From contig NZ_CP108569.1 of the NCBI RefSeq assembly GCF_036010505.1, positions 3,855,001-3,919,000 of the forward strand: a DNA stretch of 64,000 nucleotides. The letters run 5' to 3'. The notes under the pieces are model-generated. The model saw nothing but the letters and a program-made list of their open reading frames with translations. It was not told where the DNA came from and ran no database searches. Within the stretch, counting starts at the first letter, position 1. Each line of letters opens with the position of its first letter. Of this stretch, positions 56,575-64,000 are shown in pieces. The stretch comes from Streptomyces sp. NBC_01197. GTDB taxonomy: Bacteria; Actinomycetota; Actinomycetes; Streptomycetales; Streptomycetaceae. The position numbers were made by a program, and so were the translations under genes.

Positions 56575-57225
56575 TTACTTTCCCGCGCCGACCGGGTCGA
56601 CGGAGACGGCGGGGCCGGACTGGCTGGCGGGGATGTTGATGGCCTGGGCGATGGTGTGCGCGTGGGTCTCGTTGGGCGGCGTGACCACAAGGCTGGTGAA
56701 CGTGACACCGGAGCCGCCGGTGTTGTTCGGCGGGTAGTGCAGGGTGAAGCGGGTCTCCTGGCCGGGCGCCACGCTGACATCGTGCGCGGCGAGCTTGCTG
56801 CGGGCGGCGCTGATGGTGCCGGTACGGCCCTTGAGGTCCACACCCGGGAAGCCGTGCAGCGTGCAGGTGGCGGCGCCGGTGTTCTTGAGGTTGACGATCA
56901 GTTCGCCCTCCGCCATGCCGCCCGAGGTGGTGAACCCCAGGTTCGCGGTCCGGCAGGCGTTGCCCGGGGCATGCGCGGTGCCCGGCGCCGCGCCGGAGCC
57001 GGCCTTGTTGGTGACGTTGGTCCCGACCCCGACGGCGGACTCGGACTTGGCCGGGCCGGCCTGGCTCTGGCTGCCTGAACTGTCAGAACTACCGGAATGG
57101 TTCGGAGTGCTGGAGCTTGAGCCGACGGGAGCGCTGGAGCTGTCGCTGCCCTTGTCGCAGGCCGTGAGTGAGAGTCCGGCGGCCACGGCGACGAGAGTGA
57201 GGACCGAGATCTTCTGGATGCGCAT
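56575..57225 (-). CDS. DUF4232 lipoprotein
   Basis: 216 residues. The lipobox GLSLTAC ends at Cys about 23. A Ser/Gly/Thr-rich linker (about 25-85) precedes a DUF4232 beta-sandwich (about 88-205): CRTANLGFTTSGGMAEGELI, CTLHGFPGVDLKGRTGTISA, RFTLHYPPNNTGGSGVTFTS. Two Cys could form a disulfide. The family is actinobacterial and extracytoplasmic with no known activity. GGAGAAGCAC before the ATG is a good ribosome binding site; much longer frames upstream are spurious. Confidence 0.88.
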   Translation of the reverse strand: MRIQKISVLTLVAVAAGLSLTACDKGSDSSSAPVGSSSSTPNHSGSSDSSGSQSQAGPAKSESAVGVGTNVTNKAGSGAAPGTAHAPGNACRTANLGFTTSGGMAEGELIVNLKNTGAATCTLHGFPGVDLKGRTGTISAARSKLAAHDVSVAPGQETRFTLHYPPNNTGGSGVTFTSLVVTPPNETHAHTIAQAINIPASQSGPAVSVDPVGAGK

Positions 57226-57478
57226 GTGCTTCTCCGTAGGTTCGAGGTTCCCTGCCAGGCAGGCCGTTCTTCCTACTCCGATACGGGTGGCACCGGTCGG
57301 GTTCACGGAGGGAGCTGACCAAGACACTCCTGTGACACGGGAGTGGGGCAGCCGTGACACGCGACGGCGATATGACCGGAAACGCTGGGATGCGCCCGTA
57401 CGGCGAACGTACGGGCGCGGGCCCACGAGGCGCCGATGCCGCTGGTCGGCGCCGTGGCGGCCCCCGAGCCGGCCCGCC

Positions 57479-58504
57479 TCAGCGCACCGTGATGACGAGC
57501 TTGCCCGTGGTGCGGCCCGTCTCTCCCCGGATGTGGGCGCGGGCGCCTTCGGCGAGGGGGAAGGTGCCGGAGACGTGGGCACGGAGCTTGCCCCGGTCGG
57601 CGAGTTCGGCGATGGCGCGCATGCCGGCCTGATCGTGCTCAACGAGCAGGTTGACTGCGCGGACCTGTGCCCTCTCCGCCGCGGCCCGGGTGTCATCGGT
57701 GCCCGGCAGCAGCGAGACGAGGACGCCGCCGGGGCGGAGCACGCCGACAGAGCGGGTGGCGGTCTCCCCGCCGAGGGAGTCGAGGACGACGTCGTAACGC
57801 TCCTCGGTGTCGGTGAAGTCCTCGGAGCGGTGGTCGATGCAGGCGTCCGCGCCCAGGCCACGCAGGAAGTCATGTTTGGGGGCGCTCGCCGTCCCGGTGA
57901 CGTGGGCGCCGCGCTCCTTGGCGATCTGTACGGCGAGGTGACCGACACCGCCTGCCGCGGCGTGGACCAGCACCCGCTGCCCGGCCCGGAGGCCCGCGGT
58001 GTCGACGAGGGCCTGCCAGGCGGTGAGCGCGGCCAGTGGCAGAGCGGCCGCCTGCACGTGGTCGATTCCGGCGGGCTTGGCGGTGAAGGCGCGGGTGGGT
58101 CCGGTCACGTACTCGGCGTGGGAGCCGGCCCCGTACGGGTAGGGCAACATGCCGAACACCTCGTCACCGGGCCGGAAGAGGGCGACGCCGAAGCCGGTCT
58201 CCACGACGGTGCCGGAGACGTCCCAGCCGAGGGTCAGTGGCGGAGGCGGCAGGAACATGCTCAGGGCGCGGTGCTTGAAGTCGGTGGGGTTGAGTCCGGC
58301 CGCGTGCACGGCGACGAGGATCTCCCCGGGGCCGGGCGCGGGGCGCGGAAGCTCGGTCAGCTGCAGGACCTCCGGGCCGCCGAGGACTGTCTGGTGCAGG
58401 GCGAGCATCACGGGGGCGTCGCCCGGGGCGGCGGGGCCGGTGGAGTCCGTGGCGGCCGCCGGGTCCGGGGAGTTGAATTTGTCAGGGGTGTCCGTCGAAG
58501 TCAT
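57479..58504 (-). CDS. Zinc-type/quinone oxidoreductase (MDR superfamily)
   Basis: 341 residues. After a disordered leader (1-30) comes the MDR fold: a GroES-like part (GPGEILVAVHAAGLNPTDFK, GWDVSGTVVETGFGVALFRP) and a Rossmann part (GQRVLVHAAAGGVGHLAVQI, HAAAGGVG being the NADPH loop). No zinc-ligand cysteines are seen, so it is the quinone-oxidoreductase branch. It should reduce a quinone or enone with NADPH. It is divergent from the GlxA-type regulator with a 69-bp gap carrying a long inverted repeat, so the regulator very likely controls it. Confidence 0.92.
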   Translation of the reverse strand: MTSTDTPDKFNSPDPAAATDSTGPAAPGDAPVMLALHQTVLGGPEVLQLTELPRPAPGPGEILVAVHAAGLNPTDFKHRALSMFLPPPPLTLGWDVSGTVVETGFGVALFRPGDEVFGMLPYPYGAGSHAEYVTGPTRAFTAKPAGIDHVQAAALPLAALTAWQALVDTAGLRAGQRVLVHAAAGGVGHLAVQIAKERGAHVTGTASAPKHDFLRGLGADACIDHRSEDFTDTEERYDVVLDSLGGETATRSVGVLRPGGVLVSLLPGTDDTRAAAERAQVRAVNLLVEHDQAGMRAIAELADRGKLRAHVSGTFPLAEGARAHIRGETGRTTGKLVITVR

Positions 58505-58538
58505 GCCTTGATCCTTGCCGTACGGTCCGGCCGGGGCG

Positions 58539-58575
58539 ATGGCAAGAAGGTCATCATCCGATACATTCTTGCCAT
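58539..58575. promoter_or_regulatory. Long inverted repeat ATGGCAAGAA-N17-TTCTTGCCAT
   Basis: Perfect 10-bp arms 17 bp apart, overlapping the start codon of the GlxA-type gene and lying 35 bp before the oxidoreductase ATG. Two major grooves on the same face suit an AraC-type dimer. A CTTGCC half-site recurs near 58514. Confidence 0.75.
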
Positions 58576-59668
58576 GCCCGCCGCCCCTGCCGCCCGTCGC
58601 GCCCCCGGCGCCTGCGAAACCCCTGCCGCCCGCCCCGCCTCCGCCGCGCCCTCCTGGGCCCGTGACTTCGCCGACCGCGCGGCCGCAATGGACGGCCGGA
58701 TGAGCCCGGACCTGCGACCCGGCGCTCACAAGGTCGTGGTCCTCGCCCTCGACGGCGTCTATCCCTTCGAACTCGGCATCCCGCACCGGATCCTGGGTTC
58801 CGCCGACGGCCGCTACGAGGTGCTGTCCGCGAGCGTGGACGGGCAGCCCGTGCGCACCGACTCGGACCTGACCATCACCCCCGGGCACGGTCCCGAGGTG
58901 CTGGCCGAGGCGGACACCGTGGTCATCCCGCCGTACGCGATCTCCCGGGCCTCGGCCACCGCCCCGGACCCGCGGGCCCTCGCCGCCCTGTCCCGCGTCC
59001 GCCCCGGCACCCGTCTGGTGTCCATCTGCACCGGCGCCTTCCTGCTGGCGGCCGCCGGTCTCCTGGACGGGCGCCGGGCCACCACCCACTGGGCGCTCAC
59101 CGACCACTTCCAGGAGCTGTTCCCCCGGGTCGAGTTCGACGCCGGCGTGCTCTTCGTCGACCACGGTGACGTACTGACCGCCGCGGGGGCGGCGAGCGGT
59201 GTCGACGTCTGCCTGCACCTGGTGCGCCAGGACCACGGCAGCGAGGTAGCCAACCAGGTCGCCCGTTGCTGCGTCGTGCCGCCGTACCGGGACGGCGGGC
59301 AGGCCCAGTACATCGAGCGGCCGCTGCCGCCGACGAGCGGAACCGGTACCGGGCCGACCCGCGACTGGGCGCTGCGGCGACTGGACCTGCCGCTGTCGCT
59401 GGACGAGCTGGCCGCGCACGCGGCGATGAGTACCCGTACCTTCGCCCGGCGCTTCCGGGAGGAGACAGGTCTGAGCCCCGTCCGCTGGCTGACCCAGCAG
59501 CGGCTGCGGCGGGCGCGGCACCTGCTGGAGTCCAGCGACCTCCCGGTGGAACGGGTAGCCCACGAGGTCGGCTTCGCCACCGCCACCTCGCTGCGGCGGC
59601 ACTTGGCGGCGGAGGCCGGGGTCGCCCCGTCGGCGTACCGGCGCACCTTCCGCGCCTCGCGCCCATAG
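58574..59668 (+). CDS. GlxA-type AraC regulator (DJ-1/PfpI-AraC)
   Basis: 364 residues: an Ala/Pro-rich leader (about 1-45), a DJ-1/PfpI-like domain (about 50-225) with ICTGAFLLAAAGLLDGRRAT containing the nucleophile-position Cys, and an AraC helix-turn-helix pair (about 260-360: LDELAAHAAMSTRTFARRFR, VERVAHEVGFATATSLRRHL). GlxA in S. lividans names a different protein; here the term is used for the transcriptional-regulator family. The ATG at 58574 lies inside the inverted repeat, so autorepression is plausible. An internal ATG near residue 39 is an alternative start. Confidence 0.9.
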   Translation: MPAAPAARRAPGACETPAARPASAAPSWARDFADRAAAMDGRMSPDLRPGAHKVVVLALDGVYPFELGIPHRILGSADGRYEVLSASVDGQPVRTDSDLTITPGHGPEVLAEADTVVIPPYAISRASATAPDPRALAALSRVRPGTRLVSICTGAFLLAAAGLLDGRRATTHWALTDHFQELFPRVEFDAGVLFVDHGDVLTAAGAASGVDVCLHLVRQDHGSEVANQVARCCVVPPYRDGGQAQYIERPLPPTSGTGTGPTRDWALRRLDLPLSLDELAAHAAMSTRTFARRFREETGLSPVRWLTQQRLRRARHLLESSDLPVERVAHEVGFATATSLRRHLAAEAGVAPSAYRRTFRASRP

Positions 59669-59705
59669 ACGGGACGCCGACCGGGCCACGGGGCCGCACG
59701 CAAAA

Positions 59706-59744
59706 CACCCCCCTGACTGCGTTTCCGCAGATCAGGAGGGTGTG
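59706..59744 (-). terminator. Terminator of tRNA-Ser(CGA), also after the GlxA-type gene
   Basis: On the minus strand nested stems (ACACCC/GGGTGT, CCTGA/TCAGG, CTGCG/CGCAG with a 4-base loop) are followed by GTTTTGCG. It lies between convergent transcription units and can serve both. Confidence 0.75.
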
Positions 59745-59748
59745 AGAG

Positions 59749-59833
59749 CGGTAGCGGAGGGATTTGAACCCTCGGTGAGTTTCCCCACACTCGCTTTCGA
59801 GGCGAGCTCCTTCGGCCGCTCGGACACGCTACC
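59749..59833 (-). tRNA. tRNA-Ser (anticodon CGA)
   Basis: An 85-nt class II tRNA on the minus strand: acceptor arms GGTAGCG and CGCTACC, anticodon stem-loop CTCGC-CTCGAAA-GCGAG, a long variable arm and T-loop GGTTCAAATCC. CCA is not encoded. Confidence 0.97.
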
Positions 59834-59902
59834 GAGAGAGAGCTTAGCCCAAGGTCGGCCGTGGTCAGAAATCGGCCTTCGGGAAGGGGGCAGGAGGGGC
59901 CG

Positions 59903-60367
59903 CTAGCGGTCGCGGAAGAAGGACGTCAGCTGGTCCGCGCACGCGTCCGCGAGCACCCCGACGACTACTTCGGGGCGGTGGTTGAGCCTGCGGTCCCGTA
60001 CGACGTCCCAGAGTGAGCCCGCCGCTCCGGCCTTCTCGTCGAGTGCGCCGAAGACGACCCGGTCCACCCGCGACTGGACGATCGCGCCCGCACACATGGT
60101 GCAGGGTTCCAGCGTGACGACGAGCGTGCAGCCGGTCAGCCGCCACTCGCCGAGCGACGCCGCGGCCCGGCGGACCGCCAGGATCTCGGCGTGTGCCGTC
60201 GGGTCGCCCGTCGCCTCGCGTTCGTTGTGGCCCGCCGCGAGCGGCGTGCCGTCCGGGGCCAGCACGACGGCGCCGACCGGCACATCGCCGGCCACCGCCG
60301 CCTGCGCGGCCTCGGCCAGGGCCAGTCGCATCGGCGCGGCCCAGGGATCACGTAGGGGATCGGTCAT
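59903..60367 (-). CDS. tadA: tRNA adenosine(34) deaminase TadA
   Basis: 154 residues of the cytidine deaminase fold. The zinc site is HAE (His59, Glu61 in TAHAEILAVRRA) and PCxxC (Cys89, Cys92 in EPCTMCAGAIVQ). It deaminates wobble A34 to inosine in tRNA-Arg(ACG), whose gene is at 33654-33726 in this window. Length and motifs are standard. The ATG at 60367 fits family starts. A tadA-associated gene lies 121 bp upstream on the same strand. Confidence 0.95.
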   Translation of the reverse strand: MTDPLRDPWAAPMRLALAEAAQAAVAGDVPVGAVVLAPDGTPLAAGHNEREATGDPTAHAEILAVRRAAASLGEWRLTGCTLVVTLEPCTMCAGAIVQSRVDRVVFGALDEKAGAAGSLWDVVRDRRLNHRPEVVVGVLADACADQLTSFFRDR

Positions 60368-60488
60368 CTGCTCGTCTGTTCGATGGTGTGCCCGATGACG
60401 GTGTACCGGCACCGGTGGGTCCGGCTGTCGGGCACCTGGGGTGGGGGCGGCCGGGTACTGGGTACGTCAGCCGGGCACCTGGGGTAGG

Positions 60489-61016
60489 TCAGCGGACGGT
60501 TTCCAGGACCTCGGCGGCGCCCAGTGCGTCGGCGATGTCTGCCAGTGCGTCGGGGCCGAGTGTCAGGAGCTCCTTCTCCGTCACGCCGAGGTCGGCGAGG
60601 ATCGTGATGTCCCCGAGCGGTCCCGGCGGTACGGCTTCGCTCTCGTCGGCCGGGTCGTCCCCGTCCTCCTCCAGCTCACCGTCCTCCGTACCGTCGAGAT
60701 CGACAAGTTCTTCCAGGGCGTCCGGGTCCTGCGGGTCCCGGCCCATCAGCTCGTCGGTGAGCAGGATCTCTCCGTACGAGGAACGGCTTGCGGCTGCGGC
60801 GTCCGAGACGTAGATCCGTGGATCGTCCTCGCCGTCGACCCGGACGACGCCGAACCAGGCGCCCTCCTGTTCGATGAAGACGAGGACGGTGTCCTCGTCC
60901 CCGGAGACTTCCCGGGCGAGATCGGTCAGATCACTGAGGGTTTCCACATCGTCGAGCTCCGTGTCGCTCGCTTCCCACCCGTCTTCGGTGCGCGCGAGCA
61001 GTGCGGCGAAGTACAC
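60489..61016 (-). CDS. TadA-associated protein
   Basis: 175 residues from a GTG, very acidic (long Asp/Glu runs, for example [18 protein letters not shown]). It matches the actinobacterial family called tRNA adenosine deaminase-associated protein: [40 protein letters not shown] and [20 protein letters not shown]. No activity is established; the name comes from conserved position beside tadA. It ends 121 bp before the tadA start. Confidence 0.9.
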   Translation of the reverse strand: MYFAALLARTEDGWEASDTELDDVETLSDLTDLAREVSGDEDTVLVFIEQEGAWFGVVRVDGEDDPRIYVSDAAAASRSSYGEILLTDELMGRDPQDPDALEELVDLDGTEDGELEEDGDDPADESEAVPPGPLGDITILADLGVTEKELLTLGPDALADIADALGAAEVLETVR

Positions 61017-61168
61017 CGTGACTCTCCCACTGGTCTTAGGGGTGCCAATCGAAAGGGGCGCTGTGCGCCGCCCAGTGGGAATCGTGGCAGAAACATGGCG
61101 TTCGCGAGAGGTCTTCGGGCTCAGGTCTGCGTGTTGCTTCCGGGAGCCGGTAAAACATTGGTACGCCG

Positions 61169-61498
61169 CTACCAGCGGAACGTACGCATTCGCATGGCAT
61201 GTCGCAGCCTGGCGACCTTGGCGCGCCTGGGCTGCACGCGGTCGCGCAACTCCTTGGCCTCGTTCAGCTCACGGAGAAACCGCGCACGGCGCCGCCGCCG
61301 GTCGGCGGCGCTCTCCTGGTCGCCGGCCTCGCCCGCGCCGCCGGGCCCGCTCCGTGCGCCCGGCTCATGCGCGGGCGCACTCTGCTGCTCGTACGCGGGC
61401 CCGTTCTCCGGCCGGTTCTCCGCCTCGTAAGCGGATCGGCCCGCCGGCTTCTCGCCGGCCTTGCTGCGGGCCGCGTTCGCGGGCTCGGACTCGGGCAT
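61169..61498 (-). CDS. Conserved basic small protein
   Basis: 109 residues from the ATG at 61498 (GGAGG 11 bases upstream). The first 65 residues are Ala/Gly/Glu/Pro-rich and disordered. The last 40 are strongly basic and helical: [20 protein letters not shown] and [20 protein letters not shown], which I recall as conserved at this place in Streptomyces. It may bind nucleic acid or membrane, but nothing proves it. It is divergent from upp with 92 bp between starts. Confidence 0.68.
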   Translation of the reverse strand: MPESEPANAARSKAGEKPAGRSAYEAENRPENGPAYEQQSAPAHEPGARSGPGGAGEAGDQESAADRRRRRARFLRELNEAKELRDRVQPRRAKVARLRHAMRMRTFRW

Positions 61499-61590
61499 CG
61501 GCCACACCACCTCCGTACCGGCCCGCCTTCCCTCCGACGGGCGGGTTGATGCCAGCGCGGGCCGGTCCGGGGCCCGGTTACCGTTGTCGT

Positions 61591-62226
61591 ATGCGTATCC
61601 ACGTCGTCGACCACCCGCTGGTGGCGCACAAACTCACCACGCTGCGCGACAAGCGCACCGACTCCGCCACCTTCCGGCGCCTCGCCGACGAGCTGGTCAC
61701 CCTGCTCGCGTACGAGGCCACGCGCGATGTGCGCACCGAGCAGGTCGACATCGAGACCCCGGTGACGGCGACCACCGGCGTGCGGCTGTCGTACCCCCGG
61801 CCCCTGGTCGTGCCGATCCTGCGGGCGGGGCTCGGCATGCTCGAAGGAATGGTGCGGCTGCTGCCGACCGCCGAAGTGGGCTTCCTGGGCATGGTCCGTG
61901 ACGAGGAGACGCTGAAGGCGTCCACCTACGCGTCACGGATGCCCGACGACCTCTCGGGGCGTCAGGTGTACGTCCTGGACCCGATGCTGGCCACCGGCGG
62001 CACACTGGTCGCCGCGATCCGCGAGCTGATCGCGCGCGGCGCCGACGACGTCACGGCCGTCGTGCTCCTCGCCGCGCCCGAGGGTGTCGAGGTCATGGAG
62101 AGCGAACTGGCGGGCACGCCGGTCACGGTGGTCACCGCCTCCGTCGACGAGCGGCTCAACGAGCAGGGTTACATCGTGCCGGGGCTCGGCGACGCGGGCG
62201 ACCGGATGTACGGGTCTGCCGAGTAG
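61591..62226 (+). CDS. upp: Uracil phosphoribosyltransferase
   Basis: 211 residues, standard length. It opens [20 protein letters not shown]; the PRPP-binding loop is [20 protein letters not shown] (about 130-149), and the uracil-binding end is [19 protein letters not shown]. It makes UMP from uracil and PRPP in pyrimidine salvage. There is no ribosome binding site before the ATG; a -10-like TACCGT lies about 7 bases upstream, so the mRNA may be leaderless. It is divergent from the basic small protein. Confidence 0.97.
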   Translation: MRIHVVDHPLVAHKLTTLRDKRTDSATFRRLADELVTLLAYEATRDVRTEQVDIETPVTATTGVRLSYPRPLVVPILRAGLGMLEGMVRLLPTAEVGFLGMVRDEETLKASTYASRMPDDLSGRQVYVLDPMLATGGTLVAAIRELIARGADDVTAVVLLAAPEGVEVMESELAGTPVTVVTASVDERLNEQGYIVPGLGDAGDRMYGSAE

Positions 62227-62352
62227 CAGCGTCGCGCGCCGGGGCTACGGGTCCGGTGCTCCGGGTCCGGGGCTCCGGATTCGGTCCTGGCCCGGGCCTG
62301 GCCCCGACTCCGGCTTCGGGGCGGGGGCGGGGTGAGGCACTAGTTCACGGCG

Positions 62353-62985
62353 TCAGCACTTCCCGGCCGGCGTCGGCTGGGGGTGGGCCAGTACGGTCAG
62401 CGCCTTGGCGGCGTCCTGCTTCGTGTCCAGGGCCTTGAAGCCGGTGCCGATGATCAGGTCGACGTCGCCGGTCTTCCGGGTGTCGGTCTTCTGCGTGGCG
62501 CCCTTGACCTGCGTACCGAGTACGGAGAACGACGCGTCCGGGGTCCTGGCCGACCCCAGCAGCAGCGCGGTGCCGGGGACCTTCTTGTCGAAGGCGGCGG
62601 GGGCGTTGCCCACCTTGCCGATGGTGAAGCCGCGCTTCTTGAGCTCGTCGGCGGTGGACTTGGCCAGCCCGCCGCGCGGGGTCGCGTTGTAGACGTTGAC
62701 CTTGATCGTCGCGGGCTTCGGCAGTGCCTTCGGCGGCGCGGTGGAGGCGGCCGAGGCGCCGGCTTTGCAGTCGTGCTGCTGGCCCGCGGCCGACGCCTTG
62801 TGGGAGCCGCCGGTGAAGAGGTGGATGAGCTGCAGCGATCCCCAGCCGACCAGGCCGAGGGCGACGACTGCGGCCACGATCCCGAAAACGAGTCGGCCAC
62901 GCCGTCGGGGGCGGTGCATCCTCGGGTACTTGTCGCCCGTGATGCGGTACTTTCCGCCCATGCCGGGGGGTGTGAGCATGCTCAT
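62353..62985 (-). CDS. Membrane-anchored LytR C-terminal domain protein
   Basis: 210 residues: a basic cytoplasmic end (MHRPRRRGRL), one membrane helix (about 32-57, LVFGIVAAVVALGLVGWGSL), a Ser/Ala/Pro linker and a LytR_C domain (about 92-205). The domain has IKVNVYNATPRGGLAKSTAD, LKKRGFTIGKVGNAPAAFDK and DVDLIIGTGFKALDTKQDAA. LytR_C domains also end LytR-CpsA-Psr ligases and are thought to bind cell-wall polymers; the catalytic LCP domain is absent here. Its ribosome binding site is weak; an ATG two codons in is possible. Confidence 0.88.
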   Translation of the reverse strand: MSMLTPPGMGGKYRITGDKYPRMHRPRRRGRLVFGIVAAVVALGLVGWGSLQLIHLFTGGSHKASAAGQQHDCKAGASAASTAPPKALPKPATIKVNVYNATPRGGLAKSTADELKKRGFTIGKVGNAPAAFDKKVPGTALLLGSARTPDASFSVLGTQVKGATQKTDTRKTGDVDLIIGTGFKALDTKQDAAKALTVLAHPQPTPAGKC

Positions 62986-63254
62986 GAGCGCAGCGTAGTG
63001 CGGCCGGGCAGCGATGCGAACTGAACGATCATCTGATGACCGCCGGATGGGCGAAAATGGCCCCAAAAGGACCAGTAAACGGCTCTGGCCAGGGTGGATT
63101 CCCGGCCCCCGCCGAGGGTTGTGCGTCGGCGGGGTTGTGAGTCGGCGGGAGCCATCGGCTGCCGGAGTCTGCGCACCGTCAGAGGGCCAGGTCCCGAGGG
63201 GCTGGTCCCGCAGGCTTGGCCCCGGAGGGCCTGGCCCCGCTCGTCTGTGAGTCG

Positions 63255-63551
63255 TCAGCCCATGTCGAGAACGCGCGCGTGCAGGACCTGCCGCTGCTGG
63301 AGTGCGGCTCGTACCGCCCGGTGCAGTCCGTCCTCCAGATAGAGGTCGCCCTGCCACTTCACTACGTGCGCGAAGAGATCCCCGTAGAACGTGGAGTCCT
63401 CCGCGAGCAGCGTTTCCAGGTCCAGCTGGCCCTTGGTGGTCACGAGCTGGTCCAGCCGGACCGGGCGCGGCGCTACATCCGCCCACTGGCGGGTGGATTC
63501 CCTGCCGTGGTCGGGGTACGGGCGTCCGCTTCCGATGCGCTTGAAGATCAC
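63255..63551 (-). CDS. Conserved 98-residue actinomycete protein, ParB-like motif
   Basis: Opens MIFKRIGSGRPYPDHGRES (GTG start) and ends VLHARVLDMG. The segment LYLEDGLHRAVRAALQQRQV recalls the box II region of ParB/sulfiredoxin-fold proteins (DGxHR). I recall very similar proteins across Streptomyces, some labelled VapB-like antitoxins, a label I would not trust without a toxin gene, and none is seen here. No signal peptide or membrane helix is present. Function unknown. Confidence 0.78.
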   Translation of the reverse strand: MIFKRIGSGRPYPDHGRESTRQWADVAPRPVRLDQLVTTKGQLDLETLLAEDSTFYGDLFAHVVKWQGDLYLEDGLHRAVRAALQQRQVLHARVLDMG

Positions 63552-64000
63552 ACGGAAAGCCTACCGGGGAAGCGCCTCCGGGCGCAGCCACGGTGGGGCG
63601 GCGGCATCGCGGCCCAAAGCTCTTATCTGGTGACATATCGGGAGTGAATCGGGAGTGAACCAGGATCGGAACCACTCCCTCCGGTGACCCTGTGGCCAAG
63701 ATTGCGGATGGGCACCTTGCCTTCACTGTTCCTGCACTTGGTGCACTCAGTCCGGGAGGCGCTGGCCGACCGTTCCGTGACGGCTCTCAGGCGGCCGGGT
63801 GTGCGCGCGGTGCGGGCTCCCAGGGGGCTGGTGCGTGCGCGGTGCGGGCCTTTCGTGGCCGGCGCTTGCGGTGCGCGGTGCGGACGCCCGATGCGCGGTG
63901 CCCGTGTGCCGTGTCAGGGAACGCACGTCGGATGCGTACGTCCCCACGGCGTCGGCCATGACGGCGATGTTGATGCCGAACGCCTTCATGTTGATGTTCT
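63552..64000. other. Right-edge region, possible partial minus-strand frame
   Basis: 449 bp with no confident gene. A minus-strand frame enters from the right edge and ends at 63747; it reads MKAFGINIAVMADAVGTYAS near 63989, then becomes Pro/Arg/His-rich and unlike a real protein. The GCGCGGTGCGGG-like repeats near 63805-63900 may explain its openness. It could be the end of a gene outside the window, but codon use does not support this strongly. Confidence 0.3.

Noticed and set aside
63255-63551. VapB-type antitoxin
   Set aside because: No adjacent toxin frame, and the protein does not show an AbrB- or ribbon-helix-helix-like N-terminus.
63747-64000. Partial protein gene at the right edge
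   Set aside because: Only the first 25 residues look protein-like. The rest is Arg/Pro/His-rich repeat shadow, so it is not called as a gene.

Overview
The window is chromosomal DNA from a Streptomyces or a very close actinomycete. The evidence is very high GC with strong third-position GC bias, frequent GTG starts behind GGAGG-type ribosome binding sites, many GTGA/ATGA stop-start overlaps, and families typical of that genus: SSI-type protease inhibitor, SigB/SigF-type sigma factors, RsbW-like kinases, prim-pol proteins, DUF5926 and DUF1906. From memory, the order tRNA genes, two-component system, SigN/SigF pair, tadA and upp matches the S. coelicolor core region near SCO3965-SCO4043. That comparison is recall, not a search.

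Layout. 1-4107 (minus): an extracytoplasmic copper-handling cassette (membrane protein, YcnI/DUF1775, Sco1, PCu(A)C chaperone, CopC-CopD cut by the left edge). 4304-11519: an RsbW-like ATPase, Xaa-Pro aminopeptidase, a SpoIIE/PP2C phosphatase, a prim-pol protein, a SEC-C/DUF5926 protein and a second RsbW-like ATPase. 11728-14358: a glycerophosphodiesterase divergent from an HtrA protease, then tRNA-Ser(UGA). 14424-19167: a SufR-like regulator with a DUF3291 partner, a phosphodiester glycosidase, two small secreted proteins and a second prim-pol. 19390-24355: a tightly coupled five-gene operon resembling the mycobacterial igr/chs steroid side-chain module. 24409-28087: a DUF1906 secreted protein, an ECF sigma factor and an acyl-CoA synthetase preceded by a TetR-type palindrome. 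28262-33035: a 1364-residue PAS/pseudokinase/receiver protein and an SSI-family inhibitor.

33372-36563 is the most accessory-looking stretch: tRNA-Ser(GCU), tRNA-Arg(ACG), a frameshifted integrase relic, an NTF2-like protein, a BRO-N protein and a DUF2797 protein. 36675-43429: an FMN reductase divergent from a response regulator, histidine kinase, GT2-GtrA and GT39 operon, probably for envelope glycosylation. 43522-47021: a secreted EEP-fold hydrolase, then an MFS exporter and its TetR regulator behind a 31-bp operator. 47115-51993: a PPOX protein and a MarR, MFS-fusion, YceI unit in which both downstream proteins carry the same carboxypeptidase-regulatory-like beta-sandwich domain. 52136-58574: small membrane and secreted proteins, SigN- and SigF-type sigma factors, a Dabb protein, a 51-residue membrane peptide, a DUF4232 lipoprotein and an oxidoreductase divergent from a GlxA-type regulator. 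58574-64000: the GlxA-type gene, tRNA-Ser(CGA), tadA and its associated gene, upp, a LytR-C protein and a conserved 98-residue protein.

The genes fall into a few working sets: copper delivery outside the membrane, partner-switching stress and development control (two RsbW-like kinases, one SpoIIE-type phosphatase, two SigB/F-type sigma factors), acyl-CoA/steroid side-chain catabolism, and two regulated exporters with clear operators. No single locus stands out as a wholly new system. The best leads are the MarR/MFS-fusion/YceI unit with an intrinsic terminator abutting the yceI ribosome binding site, the SpoIIE-type phosphatase lacking a conserved metal-binding Asp, the tandem-receiver pseudokinase, and the igr-like operon.
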